Source: Corynebacterium sputi DSM 45148 (GTDB lineage: Bacteria > Actinomycetota > Actinomycetes > Mycobacteriales > Mycobacteriaceae). Taken from it: 64,000 nt of DNA. The translations under genes and the position numbers were made by a program. The stretch covers positions 128 to 64,127 of the forward strand of contig NZ_ATYV01000005.1 in assembly GCF_000427865.1 (NCBI RefSeq). Reading direction: 5' to 3'. The notes under the pieces are model-generated. The model saw only the letters and a list, made by a program, of their open reading frames with translations. It was not told the DNA's origin and did no database searches. This document shows positions 25,734-35,595 of the stretch, in pieces (within the stretch, counting starts at the first letter, position 1; every line of letters begins with the position of its first letter).

Positions 25734-26846
25734 ATGGTACGACCGGATCGGATTCCTGCGGGGCAGCGGCTCCCCGCGTTCCCGTGGGATTCGCTGGCGG
25801 GGGCGAAACAGAAGGCAGCGGCGTATCCTGCCGGCCTTATCGACTTGTCGGTGGGAACTCCCGTCGACGAGGTCGCTGATTCGATCCGGGCGGCCCTAGC
25901 CGCATCCGCAGCGGCTCCCGGGTACCCGCGCACGGTGGGTACTCCGCAGCTGCAGGAGGCAATCGCCTCGGCAATGGCCCGCCGGTACAACTCGGTAGAG
26001 CTCGATCCAGCAACCCAGGTGCTGCCGGTGGTCGGCACGAAGGAAGCTATCGGCACTCTGCCGTTCCTCCTCGGTGTCGGTGAAGGCCACACTGTGGTTA
26101 TCCCGGAATTGGCCTACCCGACCTACGAGGTCGGAGTCGCCCTCGCTGGAGCAGAGGTCCTCCGTGCCGATTCACTGACGCAGATCGGCCCGCGTGCCGT
26201 GACGCTGATGTACGTCAATTCGCCGGCGAACCCATCCGGCAAGGTCCTCGGTGTGGATCATCTCCGCAAGGTCGTGGAGTGGGCACGTGCGCGTGATGTC
26301 ATCGTTGCCTCTGATGAGTGCTACCTCGGCCTTTCGTGGGATGAGGAAGCAGTGTCGATCCTGGATCCGCGCGTCTGTGGGGGAGACAGCACTGGCCTGC
26401 TTGCTATTCAGTCGCTGTCGAAGACGTCCAACCTGGCGTCGTACCGTGCTGGCTGGTTCGCTGGTGATCCGGATCTGATTGCCGAGCTCACATCAGTGCG
26501 CCGCAATTGCGGTCTGATGATGCCCGGTCCGATTCAAGGTGCAATGACCCAGGCACTGATCGATGATTCCCAGGAAGCCGTTCAGCGCGAGCGCTACCGT
26601 GGCCGCCGCGATGTTTTGGCACAGGCTGTACGAGATGCAGGATTCACCATTGATGATTCTGAGGGTGGTCTGTACCTGTGGGCCTCTCGCGGCATTGAAG
26701 ACTGCCGGGATCTGGTCGACTGGTTCGCTGACCGTGGCATCCTCGTGGCCCCTGGTGAGTTCTACGGACCGAAGGGCGGCCGCCACGTTCGGATTGGCCT
26801 CACCGCTACCGACGAGGCGGTCAAAGAAGCCGCGTCGAGGCTCTAA
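25734..26846 (+). CDS. dapC: Succinyldiaminopimelate transaminase DapC
   Basis: A 370-residue class I/II PLP aminotransferase. The PLP lysine is Lys230 in SLSKTSNLASYRAGW; NSPANPSGK (residues 162-170) and DECYLGL are the usual cofactor-contacting motifs. It converts N-succinyl-2-amino-6-ketopimelate and glutamate to N-succinyl-diaminopimelate in the succinylase branch of lysine/DAP synthesis. dapD and dapE lie 3-7 kb away in this window, supporting the assignment. The ATG at 25734 begins 5 bases after the fdxA stop; longer starts would lie inside fdxA. Confidence 0.92.
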   Translation: MVRPDRIPAGQRLPAFPWDSLAGAKQKAAAYPAGLIDLSVGTPVDEVADSIRAALAASAAAPGYPRTVGTPQLQEAIASAMARRYNSVELDPATQVLPVVGTKEAIGTLPFLLGVGEGHTVVIPELAYPTYEVGVALAGAEVLRADSLTQIGPRAVTLMYVNSPANPSGKVLGVDHLRKVVEWARARDVIVASDECYLGLSWDEEAVSILDPRVCGGDSTGLLAIQSLSKTSNLASYRAGWFAGDPDLIAELTSVRRNCGLMMPGPIQGAMTQALIDDSQEAVQRERYRGRRDVLAQAVRDAGFTIDDSEGGLYLWASRGIEDCRDLVDWFADRGILVAPGEFYGPKGGRHVRIGLTATDEAVKEAASRL

Positions 26847-27064
26847 CGCCTACGCTTTTCCCGGAAGGCGCCGTTGAGCGCGAAGCCCAGCATCAGTGCG
26901 CCAACCACCACGCCGATCAACCCGACGATCGCAGCCCACATGGGTCGACCGTCGACAAGCGTCGGCAATCCACCGAACAATACGAGGATGACAAGACCTG
27001 CGACAGCACGCACGCTGTAGGACGTGCTGTTCACGGTTGCATCAGTCTCGTTGTTCTCAGCCAT
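26843..27064 (-). CDS. Small two-helix membrane protein (DUF2530-like)
   Basis: A 73-residue protein with a polar N-terminus, two transmembrane segments (about residues 20-37 and 43-65) and a basic KRRR end. The size and layout resemble the actinobacterial DUF2530 proteins, but the match is weak. Its stop overlaps the end of dapC by 4 bases; it is divergent from the pseudouridine synthase gene, 34 bases away. Confidence 0.6.
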   Translation of the reverse strand: MAENNETDATVNSTSYSVRAVAGLVILVLFGGLPTLVDGRPMWAAIVGLIGVVVGALMLGFALNGAFREKRRR

Positions 27065-27098
27065 GGCTCTCAGGATACTCGCTCGTTAGGAGAACCTC

Positions 27099-27791
27099 AT
27101 GGGAAGAGCGATTCCCTTTGACCCAGTAGTGCTGGCAGAGGATGGTGAGGTTCTGATCGTCGATAAGCCTCCTTTTCTTCCCACCACCTCCAACGGCCGC
27201 ATCGTCGATGAGACGGTGCAGGCGCTCCTCGCGCAGCGCCACGGACCAGAGGTGACCTGCATCCATCGGCTGGATCTGCTGACCTCCGGACTGCTTATCG
27301 TGTCCCTGAACAAGGCGACCCGGGGCACGTATCAAGTGATGTTCCAAGAGCATAGAGTGCACAAGACCTATCGATGTCTGACTGCAGAAGCCGATTGGCC
27401 CATCGGGGAGACCCGCACTATCACCGTAGAACTGGCTAATGTGCCCGCTGAGCGGGGAGTGCGGGTGCGATTGGATGGCGCAGTCGTACACGGGCCCCAA
27501 GACGAGGTGACTGGCTGGCGGGAGGCGACGACCGTCGTCACCTATGAAGGCGAAGGCCAGTGGTTGCTAAAGCCCGTCACGGGTCGGACACATCAATTGC
27601 GCGCGACGATGACCGCGCTCGGTTATCCGATCATTGGCGATGACACCTACCCCGTTGATCGGGGTTTGAAACTCTACAATTTCGAGCGTGTGCTGCACCT
27701 TGTGGCGACCGAATTGGAGTACACAGACCCGCTCGATGGTGGTGCTAGACACTGGATCTCGACTCGGGACCTGTACGACCCAGTGGGATGA
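27099..27791 (+). CDS. RluA-family RNA pseudouridine synthase
   Basis: A 230-residue enzyme. HRLDLLTSGLLI contains the catalytic Asp59; YRCLTAE, and the late KPVTGRTHQLRATMTALGYPIIGDDTYP match the RluA family core. There is no N-terminal S4 domain. It isomerises uridine in rRNA or tRNA; the exact site is not predictable. AGGAG stands 6 bases before the ATG. The stop overlaps the next gene (ATGA). Confidence 0.9.
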   Translation: MGRAIPFDPVVLAEDGEVLIVDKPPFLPTTSNGRIVDETVQALLAQRHGPEVTCIHRLDLLTSGLLIVSLNKATRGTYQVMFQEHRVHKTYRCLTAEADWPIGETRTITVELANVPAERGVRVRLDGAVVHGPQDEVTGWREATTVVTYEGEGQWLLKPVTGRTHQLRATMTALGYPIIGDDTYPVDRGLKLYNFERVLHLVATELEYTDPLDGGARHWISTRDLYDPVG

Positions 27792-28684
27792 CTATAGTTC
27801 CCCCGGTGAATGAAGTCCGGGAAAGGTCTGCGGCCGTACCTCCGCTGCTAATGATCGTCTCCGGTGTCTCGTTGTATACCGGTGCCGCCCTAGCCGTGGG
27901 GCTGTTTGACGTGTTCCCTCCGACGGTCGTGGCGTGGATGCGAATGGCCGGAGCTGCAGTGATCCTGCTGGTGCTTTTCCGCCCGAAGCTCAGTGTCTTC
28001 ACCGGGCGTGTTGGCCTTATCGCTGCCTTCTACGGACTAGCGACTGCCGCGATGAACATGACCTTTTATGAGGCCATCGCTCGCATCCCGTTGGGCACGG
28101 CAGTGGCCGTGGAATTCCTCGGTCCCATTGTGGTCGCGGCAGTGGTCTCTCGGACGTGGAGACAGATTGCGGCGGTAGTGCTTGCCGGCGCTGGGGTGGT
28201 CCTCATTGCGGACGTCCAACTCACGGCAAACCCAGTCAGATTAGCGTTCGTCCTGGCAGCGGCGGCTCTGTGGGCTGGGTACATCCTCATGGGAGCGAAG
28301 GTTGCCGGTGCGGCGAGCCCGAAGGACTCCATGACCGTTGGCTTCGCCTATGCGGCGCTGCTGACTAGCCCCGTGCTTTTGCTTACCGACGGTTCCCCCG
28401 CCGCGGGCGCCTCCGACTGGGGATGGCTCCTGCTGACTGTCCTTGGTCTGGGATTCCTGTCTGCGGTGGTGCCGTACGGTCTCGACCAGGTCATCCTCCA
28501 GAAGGCTGGAGCGGATTACTTCGCGATCCTCCTTGCACTTCTTCCGTTGACGGCTGCGTTGATCGGGTTTGTCGGACTCGGACAGGTCATGGAAGGCAAG
28601 GAATTGTTCGGCATGGCCGCAATTGTCATTGCCGTGGTGTTGCGAACCCCAATGAGACGTGGTGGTAGTGCCCGTCATGCATAA
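27788..28684 (+). CDS. EamA/RhtA-type metabolite exporter
   Basis: A 298-residue membrane protein with ten predicted segments in two EamA repeats. PLGTAVAVEFLGPIVVA and the second-repeat VVPYGLDQVILQKAGADYFAILLALLP region resemble the RhtA-type threonine/homoserine and purine exporters. The substrate is unknown. It overlaps the pseudouridine synthase gene by 4 bases and ends 7 bases before the cutinase gene. Confidence 0.87.
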   Translation: MTIVPPVNEVRERSAAVPPLLMIVSGVSLYTGAALAVGLFDVFPPTVVAWMRMAGAAVILLVLFRPKLSVFTGRVGLIAAFYGLATAAMNMTFYEAIARIPLGTAVAVEFLGPIVVAAVVSRTWRQIAAVVLAGAGVVLIADVQLTANPVRLAFVLAAAALWAGYILMGAKVAGAASPKDSMTVGFAYAALLTSPVLLLTDGSPAAGASDWGWLLLTVLGLGFLSAVVPYGLDQVILQKAGADYFAILLALLPLTAALIGFVGLGQVMEGKELFGMAAIVIAVVLRTPMRRGGSARHA

Positions 28685-28691
28685 TTGACTC

Positions 28692-29612
28692 GTGAAGAAA
28701 CAGTGTTCGCTAATCGCCATCGTGGCGTCATTAACGTTGATTAGTACTGGCACTGCCGCGGCGGAGCCGGAATGGGACTCATATAGTCCGACCTTTCCCG
28801 CCAGCTGGTGGCTGTTTGCGGAGCAGGTGGCATCCCAGTACGAGGATCGCAGTCTGGACGCGGGGGAGTGCACTGACTACACGTATATCGGAGTGCCGGG
28901 TACCTCGGAAACGAATGAGGCCCGGGATCCGGATTCCCCGGCCGGTAGATACGTCGGGGCCTTCGGGCTGGAGCTAGAGAAAGAGAATGTCCGCCCGGTG
29001 TGGGTGCCATATCCGTCGCGGGCTGTCTCCACGTCGTACTCGGAGTCGATGGGGATCGGTCAGGCCACCACGATCAAGCTGATTGAGACGATCTCTGAGG
29101 CCTGCCCGGACACTCAGTATCTTCTGGCGGGATATTCGCAGGGCGCCGATGCCATTACTGGTGTGCTGGAATCCATCGCTGCCGGCAACGGCCCAGTCGC
29201 CGAAGACAAGGTCGCTCGTGCGGTGCTCCTTGCCAATCCCAGCCGGTGGGGCTCGGCGGTGGACTATCACGGCACCGCGAAACCCGACGGCCAAGGACTG
29301 CTCGCGACTGGGCCGCCGGAGTTCGGATCGATGGAGGTCGTCGAGATCTGCAATGAGGGCGACGTGTGGTGCGATTCGGCGCCGACGCACCGGATTGTGG
29401 GGCCGGTGGCGACGAATCCGTCGTTAAGCGGGGCGGTTGGAATCGCCGGGGACGTGATTCGCTCTGAGACCCTTTGGGAGGACCTCGACGAGATGGTCCG
29501 CTTCGCACTTAACGGCAGTGCCCTGCACATCGACTATGAGAACGTCTCGGCGGACGGCTCGTTGTCGATGGCGCAGTGGGCGCTGGAGTACCTGCGCGGA
29601 GGAATTAGTTAG
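28692..29612 (+). CDS. Secreted cutinase-family esterase
   Basis: A 306-residue exported protein with a signal peptide ending near AAAEP (about residue 25). The nucleophile elbow is GYSQGAD (near residue 151), and Cys residues near the start and around [10 protein letters not shown] match the disulphides and catalytic Asp region of the cutinase family; THR supplies the His. Corynebacterial and mycobacterial relatives are lipid esterases of the envelope or medium. The GTG start follows the transporter gene closely, and the 3' end overlaps the convergent dapD by 8 bases. Confidence 0.87.
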   Translation: MKKQCSLIAIVASLTLISTGTAAAEPEWDSYSPTFPASWWLFAEQVASQYEDRSLDAGECTDYTYIGVPGTSETNEARDPDSPAGRYVGAFGLELEKENVRPVWVPYPSRAVSTSYSESMGIGQATTIKLIETISEACPDTQYLLAGYSQGADAITGVLESIAAGNGPVAEDKVARAVLLANPSRWGSAVDYHGTAKPDGQGLLATGPPEFGSMEVVEICNEGDVWCDSAPTHRIVGPVATNPSLSGAVGIAGDVIRSETLWEDLDEMVRFALNGSALHIDYENVSADGSLSMAQWALEYLRGGIS

Positions 29613-30561
29613 CGTGCAGCTGTGCGTCGAGCTTGACGCCTTCTGCGGCCCACGGGGTGACCTCAACAGCGCCGGTGAGTGAGTTACGGCGGAACAGCAT
29701 GTTGGAGCCACCGGACAGCTCGGAGGCCTTGACGGTCTTCTCTTCGCCGTCGGACTTCACGATCACCTTGGTGCCGGCGGTGATGTAGAGGCCGGCTTCG
29801 ACGACGCAGTCGTCACCGAGGGAAATGCCCAGGCCGGCATTCGCGCCGAGCAAGCAGCGCTGGCCCAGGGACACCTTGTGGGTGCCGCCACCGGAGAGGG
29901 TGCCCATGATGGAGGCGCCGCCGCCGATGTCAGTGCCGTCACCGACGACGACACCCTGGGAAATGCGACCCTCAATCATGGAGGTACCGAGGGTACCGGC
30001 GTTGAAGTTTACGAAGCCCTCGTGCATGACGGTGGTGCCGGAGGCGAGGTGCGCACCCAGGCGGACGCGGTCAGCATCGCCGATGCGGACGCCGGTCGGC
30101 ATGACGTAGTCGATCATGCGGGGGAACTTGTCCACGGAGTAGACGGTGACGGCGCCGCGGGCCTGGAGCTTCGCGCGGGTGATCTCAAAGCCATCGATGG
30201 CGCAGGGGCCGTGGTTGGTCCACACAACGTTGCTGAGCTTGCCGAAGACCCCGTCGAGGTTGATCGAGTTCGGAGTGACCAGGCGGTTGGAGATCAGGTG
30301 CAGACGCAGGTAGGCATCTTCAGCGCTGGTCGGTGCGGAGTTGAGGTCTCCGATGGAGACCTCAACGCCGACGCGGCTGGTGCCACGGGCGTCGTCGTCA
30401 CCGGTGAGAGCCTGCAGGTGCTCCGGCAGGTTCTCAGTGCGCTTCACGACGGTGTCGTTACCGACCCCGTCATTGAGCTCCGGTGACGGGAACCATGCGT
30501 CGAGCACGGTTCCGTCTGCGGTAATGGTGGCCAGGCCGATTGCGTGTGCGCCGTTAGTCAT
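29605..30561 (-). CDS. dapD: 2,3,4,5-tetrahydropyridine-2,6-dicarboxylate N-succinyltransferase DapD
   Basis: A 318-residue enzyme of the actinobacterial DapD type. The C-terminal half is a left-handed beta-helix of hexapeptide repeats, seen as [42 protein letters not shown] and [14 protein letters not shown]. It transfers succinyl from succinyl-CoA to tetrahydrodipicolinate, the step before DapC. It is monocistronic, convergent with the cutinase gene and 13 bases downstream of the permease gene. Confidence 0.95.
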   Translation of the reverse strand: MTNGAHAIGLATITADGTVLDAWFPSPELNDGVGNDTVVKRTENLPEHLQALTGDDDARGTSRVGVEVSIGDLNSAPTSAEDAYLRLHLISNRLVTPNSINLDGVFGKLSNVVWTNHGPCAIDGFEITRAKLQARGAVTVYSVDKFPRMIDYVMPTGVRIGDADRVRLGAHLASGTTVMHEGFVNFNAGTLGTSMIEGRISQGVVVGDGTDIGGGASIMGTLSGGGTHKVSLGQRCLLGANAGLGISLGDDCVVEAGLYITAGTKVIVKSDGEEKTVKASELSGGSNMLFRRNSLTGAVEVTPWAAEGVKLDAQLHAN

Positions 30562-30574
30562 GCCGGCAATGGTA

Positions 30575-31993
30575 CTAGCTGCTGCCTCGTGACTTGGCGT
30601 CGGTGCGACCCTTGGAGCGGCGAGAACTGGTCATCACGGCTAGCAGGGCCAGGAATCCGGTGACCATGAGGACGGCGATGACCTGTTGGCGGGCGGCGGC
30701 GTCGAAAAGCATCAGGACACCGAGTCCCACGATCAGCAGGATCGTCAGCCACGGAAGGTACGGGTAGCCCCACATCTTCAGTTCGATCTCGCCATTGCGC
30801 TGCAACTGCGGACGCAACTTGATCTCGGACAGGGAGATGAACAGCCACAGCACCAACAGGCAGCCACCGACGGCGTTGAGCAGGAAGACCAGTACAGACG
30901 AGCCGTCGAAGACCAACTGGATGCCCACCGAAAGGAACGCGAAGGTCATCGACATCAGGACCGCGCGCACCGGCACGGACTCCTTATTGACCTTGTCGAA
31001 GAAACGGGGTGCCTCGCCGCGGCGGGACATCGAGTAAACCAGTCGGGACGTGCCGTAGATCTGCGCGTTGAACGCGGACAGCAGCGCCAGAACGATCACC
31101 AGCTCCATGAAGCCCACCACGCCCGGGATGTTCGCCTGCTGCAGGACCAGCGTGAACGGGGACTCAGCAGCGTTGTCGGCGCCCTGGATCTGCGAGTACG
31201 GCAGCAGGGTGATGATGACCAGGACCGAACCGATGTAGAACACCAAGATTCGGATGATCACAGAGCGCACAGCAGTGATGATCGATCGCTTGGGGTCCTC
31301 GGACTCGGCGGCTGCGATGGTAATGATCTCGATGCCACCGAAAGCGAAAGCGACGGCGAGCAGGCCAGCGGAAACACCGGCGATGCCGTTGGGCAAGAAC
31401 CCGGACTCGGCAATGTTGGACATGCCGATGAAGGACGTGCCCGGCAGCAGCCCGAAGATCATGGCCGCACCGATGATGAGGAAGCCGATGATGACGGCGA
31501 CCTTGATGAAGGCGAACCAGAACTCAAACTCACCGAAGCCACGAACCTTGGCCAGGTTGACCACCGCGAAGAAGACAACGCAGATCAGACCCGGAATCCA
31601 GCCCGGCACATTGAACCAGGCGCCCATGATCGCGCCAGCGGCAGTGATCTCCGCACCAAGGACCATGACTAGCATGAACCAGTACAACCAGCCCATGACA
31701 AAGCCCGCCCAGGGGCCAAACGCCATTTCGGCGTAGGTGGAGAAAGCGCCGGAGGCCGGTCGGGCCGAGGCCATCTCACCGAGCATCCGCATCACCATCA
31801 CGACGATGACCGCCGCGATGATGTACGACAGGAGCACACCAGGTCCGGCAGCTTGGATACCGACGCCAGTGCCGAGGAATAGGCCCGCACCGATGGCGGA
31901 GCCCAGTCCCATCATGGTCAGATGTCGGACTTTCAGTCCGTGCCCGAGATTCTCGGTGTCCGCAGTAACGGACGTATTGGGTGTCTCACTCAT
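30575..31993 (-). CDS. Amino acid permease (AroP/AAT family, APC superfamily)
   Basis: A 472-residue, 12-segment permease. [19 protein letters not shown] in TM1 and [28 protein letters not shown] are family hallmarks, as are [19 protein letters not shown] and SRRGEAP. The AAT family imports amino acids with protons. In C. glutamicum the aromatic amino acid permease aroP sits next to dapE and dapD, so this is the positional counterpart, but the substrate here remains a guess. The downstream dapD may share its transcript. Confidence 0.88.
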   Translation of the reverse strand: MSETPNTSVTADTENLGHGLKVRHLTMMGLGSAIGAGLFLGTGVGIQAAGPGVLLSYIIAAVIVVMVMRMLGEMASARPASGAFSTYAEMAFGPWAGFVMGWLYWFMLVMVLGAEITAAGAIMGAWFNVPGWIPGLICVVFFAVVNLAKVRGFGEFEFWFAFIKVAVIIGFLIIGAAMIFGLLPGTSFIGMSNIAESGFLPNGIAGVSAGLLAVAFAFGGIEIITIAAAESEDPKRSIITAVRSVIIRILVFYIGSVLVIITLLPYSQIQGADNAAESPFTLVLQQANIPGVVGFMELVIVLALLSAFNAQIYGTSRLVYSMSRRGEAPRFFDKVNKESVPVRAVLMSMTFAFLSVGIQLVFDGSSVLVFLLNAVGGCLLVLWLFISLSEIKLRPQLQRNGEIELKMWGYPYLPWLTILLIVGLGVLMLFDAAARQQVIAVLMVTGFLALLAVMTSSRRSKGRTDAKSRGSS

Positions 31994-32044
31994 GAGGGTG
32001 AAGAATACCGCTACGATCGGCAGGTCACAGACGAAGGGGTCTTT

Positions 32045-32794
32045 ATGGGCAGGGTTCTCCAGATCGTGGAGAAATGGACGCGATTTTCTACGGCACTATT
32101 GCCGGTCTCACTGGTGATTCTGCTGCTTGCGCTGTGGGTTGAGGTGCCGATCGCGCTGGTCTATGCGGCTGCCGTTTTGGCTACCGCATGGATTGCTGGC
32201 GTCGGTGTGGTTAGCGCTGTTGCGCTCGGCGCGTGGGCGGCCATCGTCGGAATTGTGGTCCTCGGTGCAGGGATCTGGATCGGGTCCATCCTTGGTCTGG
32301 TGATTGCTGGACTCGGTGGTGGGTTGGTGGCTGGGGGCGTCGGGAAGCTGCTTTTGGAGCGCACCGCGCGAATCCGCGAGAGGCGGATCGATGCACTACC
32401 GGACTGGAACCGCGACGAACTTGGTGAGGCGGCGGAGCATCTCAGCGCCGATTTCACGCGCACGCAGGTGAGCCGAGTGATTGGCTCGCGTGAGGATTCG
32501 GTGGTGGACCTGTTGGATGCGGTGTGCCGACCGCTGCCCGGTGCGACGGTGCTCGCGCAGGAGCCGGCGGTTGCCATCTATGGCTCGCGGGTTGCGGTGG
32601 TCGGCGAAGCGGAACTGCCGCCGCTGCCACGTGGAGTGACTGTGCAGGAGTTCACCTTCGATCCGCTGGAGGTGCACTCCACAGCCCACGACCTGGCGGT
32701 GCACCTGTCCGCGGGAGCGCCTGCGAACGGCGACGCGCTGTCCGGCAAGGCGGCACATCTGCATCATCTGACTCTGCAGGCACTGTCCGGTTAG
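32045..32794 (+). CDS. Hypothetical membrane protein between permease and dapE
   Basis: A 249-residue protein: three or four hydrophobic segments in the first 105 residues, then a soluble domain with an RIRERRIDALPDWNRDE linker. No family is recognised beyond conserved corynebacterial hypotheticals found beside dapE. The ATG at 32045 follows AAGGGG by 5 bases; upstream in-frame starts would run into the divergent permease gene. It ends 9 bases before dapE and is probably co-transcribed with it. Confidence 0.7.
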   Translation: MGRVLQIVEKWTRFSTALLPVSLVILLLALWVEVPIALVYAAAVLATAWIAGVGVVSAVALGAWAAIVGIVVLGAGIWIGSILGLVIAGLGGGLVAGGVGKLLLERTARIRERRIDALPDWNRDELGEAAEHLSADFTRTQVSRVIGSREDSVVDLLDAVCRPLPGATVLAQEPAVAIYGSRVAVVGEAELPPLPRGVTVQEFTFDPLEVHSTAHDLAVHLSAGAPANGDALSGKAAHLHHLTLQALSG

Positions 32795-32803
32795 GCTCAG
32801 TGC

Positions 32804-33919
32804 GTGACCGAAATTGATGTACTGGACCTGACCGGCTGCCCCGTCGAGCTGACCGCGGCGCTGGTGGACATCCCGAGCGAGTCTTTCCACGAGAAGCGAA
32901 TCGCTGACGCGGTGGAGCATGCCCTGCGGCAACTTGACGCGCCGATCACCGTGGAGCGGATCCGCGACAATGTCATCGCGCGCACCGACCGTGGCCTGCC
33001 TGAGCGGGTGGTGCTCGCCGGGCACCTGGATACAGTGCCGGCAGCGGACAACATCCCCTCGCAGCGGATCACGGACGCGGACGGCAATCCCACGATCTTC
33101 GGACTTGGCTCTGTCGATATGAAGGGCGGCGACGCGGTCTACCTGCACGCGTTTGCAACCCTGGCCGCAGCGTCGGAGCTGACTCGCGACATCACCCTGG
33201 TGATGTACGAGGCTGAGGAAGTTGCCAGCCGCTATAACGGCCTGAATTACCTCGCGCAGAATCGCCCGGAAGTGTTGCAAGGGGACGTTGCGCTGCTCGG
33301 TGAGCCGTCCGCAGGCGTCATCGAAGCCGGCTGCCAGGGCACGATCCGCGTGAAGGTGACTGCCAGCGGCACCCGCGCGCACTCTGCCCGCGCGTGGCTG
33401 GGGGACAACGCCGTGCACCGGCTCTCTCCAGTGATCGCTCGGGTCGCTGCTTATGAGCCTCGGGACGTTGACGTGGACGGCCTCATCTACAAAGAAGGCC
33501 TCCAGATCACTAAGATCGAGGCGGGCGTGGCCACCAACACTGTGCCCGACCACGCGTGGATGTTCGTCAACTTCCGCTACGCGCCGGACCGCAGCGTCGA
33601 TGAGGCGACTGCGCATCTGGAGGACGTGCTCTCGCTTAACGACGCCCAGCTCACCATCGAATACGACGACATCAGCCCCGCCGCGGTGCCGGGTTTGTCG
33701 CGGCCGGCGGCCGCTGAATTGGTGGAAGCTTGCGGAGGAGTGGCGAACCCGAAGTACGGCTGGACGGACGTGGCTCGTTTCTCCGAACTGGGAATCCCGG
33801 CAGTGAATTTCGGACCCGGTGATCCTTCGCTGTGCCATAAGCCGGAAGAGCAGTGCCCGGAATACATGATTCGGGACGTCTCTGAGACCCTGCGCCGATA
33901 CCTGAGCAAGGAGAACTGA
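32804..33919 (+). CDS. dapE: Succinyl-diaminopimelate desuccinylase DapE
   Basis: A 371-residue M20 metallohydrolase. GHLDTVPA and GSVDMKGGDAV hold the first zinc ligands and the catalytic Asp, YEAEEV the catalytic Glu pair, and FGPGD..LCHKPEE the final His. It releases succinate from N-succinyl-LL-DAP, giving LL-DAP for meso-DAP and lysine. With dapC and dapD in the window, the succinylase branch is nearly complete here. It starts at a GTG and ends one base before the LOG gene. Confidence 0.93.
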   Translation: MTEIDVLDLTGCPVELTAALVDIPSESFHEKRIADAVEHALRQLDAPITVERIRDNVIARTDRGLPERVVLAGHLDTVPAADNIPSQRITDADGNPTIFGLGSVDMKGGDAVYLHAFATLAAASELTRDITLVMYEAEEVASRYNGLNYLAQNRPEVLQGDVALLGEPSAGVIEAGCQGTIRVKVTASGTRAHSARAWLGDNAVHRLSPVIARVAAYEPRDVDVDGLIYKEGLQITKIEAGVATNTVPDHAWMFVNFRYAPDRSVDEATAHLEDVLSLNDAQLTIEYDDISPAAVPGLSRPAAAELVEACGGVANPKYGWTDVARFSELGIPAVNFGPGDPSLCHKPEEQCPEYMIRDVSETLRRYLSKEN

Positions 33920-33920
33920 C

Positions 33921-34751
33921 ATGGCCCCCTCCAAGCGCCCGGAGCGCGACCGGAACCTCATCGGACCGACAATCGTGCGTGAGTCTGGTTCTAGCCCGAA
34001 GTCGACTACCGACCAGCGTTTGCTGGATACCCGAGTCGATGATCAGTGGCGTCACACCGATACTTGGCGAGTCCTACGAATTCAGAGTGAGTTCGTCGCA
34101 GGATTCGACGCCCTGGCAGAGATCCCGAAGGCCGTCACCGTTTTCGGCTCTGCTCGAATCAAGGAGGGCGAGCCGTATTACGAACTCGGACAGCGCCTTG
34201 GTGCAGAGATCACTCGTGCCGGATACGGGGTTGTCACCGGTGGCGGGCCCGGTCTGATGGAGGCTGCCAACCGTGGCGCCTGGGAGACGGACGGACTGTC
34301 TGTTGGCCTCGGCATTGAGCTGCCGATGGAACAGGGCCTGAACCAGTGGTGCGACCTTGGCATCAATTTCCGGTACTTCTTCGTGCGCAAGGTGATGTTC
34401 CTGAAGTATTCGCAGGCATACATCTGCCTGCCGGGTGGACTTGGCACGCTCGACGAACTCTTCGAGGCTCTGTGCATGGTGCAGACCGGCAAGATCACCA
34501 GGTTCCCGATCATCCTCCTTGGCACCGATTTCTGGGGCGGCTTGGTCAACTGGATGCGCGACAAGCTCGTTGACGAAGGCATGATTAGCCCGGATGACAT
34601 GGATCTGATCCTGGTCACCGACTCGGTGGACGAGGCCATCGCGCATATCGTCGAGGTTCACCAGGGGCAGAAGTTCGCTGCCGAGTCTGAGGTGCTGCGC
34701 CGTGCCATCGTGGACGCGAACGAGGAGCGGCACCGCAACCGTGAGAACTAG
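33921..34751 (+). CDS. LOG family protein (TIGR00730 Rossmann-fold, cytokinin riboside 5'-monophosphate phosphoribohydrolase type)
   Basis: A 276-residue protein with the LOG signature GGGPGLMEAANRGA and LPGGLGTLDELFE. Such enzymes cleave the N-glycosidic bond of nucleoside monophosphates; relatives near dapE are common in actinobacteria. The N-terminal ~55 residues are polar and extra to the core fold. It begins immediately after dapE and overlaps the folP2-like gene by 11 bases, within a dapE-LOG-folP2-gpgS operon. Confidence 0.88.
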   Translation: MAPSKRPERDRNLIGPTIVRESGSSPKSTTDQRLLDTRVDDQWRHTDTWRVLRIQSEFVAGFDALAEIPKAVTVFGSARIKEGEPYYELGQRLGAEITRAGYGVVTGGGPGLMEAANRGAWETDGLSVGLGIELPMEQGLNQWCDLGINFRYFFVRKVMFLKYSQAYICLPGGLGTLDELFEALCMVQTGKITRFPIILLGTDFWGGLVNWMRDKLVDEGMISPDDMDLILVTDSVDEAIAHIVEVHQGQKFAAESEVLRRAIVDANEERHRNREN

Positions 34752-35595
34752 TTTCTACCGTCACGGCGCACTGCCCGCCGCGATGGCGATCGTGAATAGA
34801 ACGCCGGACTCGTTTTACGACAAAGGTGCGACCGAGGCGGAGGAAGCGGCACTGGACCGCATCGACCTGGTTGTCTCTCAAGGCGCGACGATTGTCGACA
34901 TTGGGGGAGTGAAGGCAGGCCCCGGGCCGGTCGTTGACTGCGCGGAGGAGATTCAGCGCGTGGTGCCGACAATCGCGGAGGCCCGTCGCCGGCATCCTCG
35001 GGTTCACATCAGCGTGGATACCTGGCGCGCGGATGTTGCCGATGCAGCGATTCGGGCCGGTGCCGATCTGGTTAATGACACCTGGGCTGGCGTGGATCCG
35101 GACCTGATGAAGGTCGCTGGTCATCACGGCGTGGGGTACGTGTGCTCCCATACTGGCGGAGCCGTACCGCGCACTCGGCCTTACCGCGTGCGTTACGACG
35201 ACGTGGTCGCCGACGTCCTCCGCGAAACTAGCGACCTAGCCCGCCGTGCCGTTGAGTACGGCGTGCCAGAGGACCGGATACTCATCGATCCGACCCATGA
35301 CTTCGGCAAGAACACTCATCACGGCCTGGAGCTGCTGAGGCGCACCTCTGAACTGGTGGATTCCGGTTGGCCGGTTCTGATGTCCCTGTCGAACAAAGAC
35401 TTCGTGGGTGAGACCGTTGGCCGCAGCGTGCGGGATCGAGTCGCCGGAACTCTGGCTGCCACCGCTTGGGCAACATCTCGTGGGGTGTCGGTGTTTCGTG
35501 TGCACGAGGTCTCCGACACCGTTGACGTGTGCCGGATGACCGCCGCCATCGAGGGCTCGGCGCCGCCGGTCCGTGTAGTTCGGGGGCTCCAGTGA
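34741..35595 (+). CDS. folP2: Dihydropteroate synthase-like protein (FolP2 type)
   Basis: A 284-residue TIM-barrel protein of the pterin-binding family. It shows NRTPDSF(Y), DIGGVKAGPG, SVDTWRADVADAAIRAGADLVND and the FolP2-type CSHTGGAVPRTRP, plus DPTHDFGKNTHHGLELLRR. The FolP2 branch of mycobacteria sits next to gpgS and is reported not to replace true dihydropteroate synthase, so folate synthesis should not be assumed. The GTG at 34741 is inside the end of the LOG gene; the stop overlaps gpgS (GTGA). Confidence 0.85.
   Translation: MRTSFYRHGALPAAMAIVNRTPDSFYDKGATEAEEAALDRIDLVVSQGATIVDIGGVKAGPGPVVDCAEEIQRVVPTIAEARRRHPRVHISVDTWRADVADAAIRAGADLVNDTWAGVDPDLMKVAGHHGVGYVCSHTGGAVPRTRPYRVRYDDVVADVLRETSDLARRAVEYGVPEDRILIDPTHDFGKNTHHGLELLRRTSELVDSGWPVLMSLSNKDFVGETVGRSVRDRVAGTLAATAWATSRGVSVFRVHEVSDTVDVCRMTAAIEGSAPPVRVVRGLQ

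Noticed and set aside
32396..33961. A 521-codon - strand frame opposite dapE
   Set aside because: Its translation is Arg/His/Gln-rich mirror sequence, while dapE on the + strand has all catalytic motifs.
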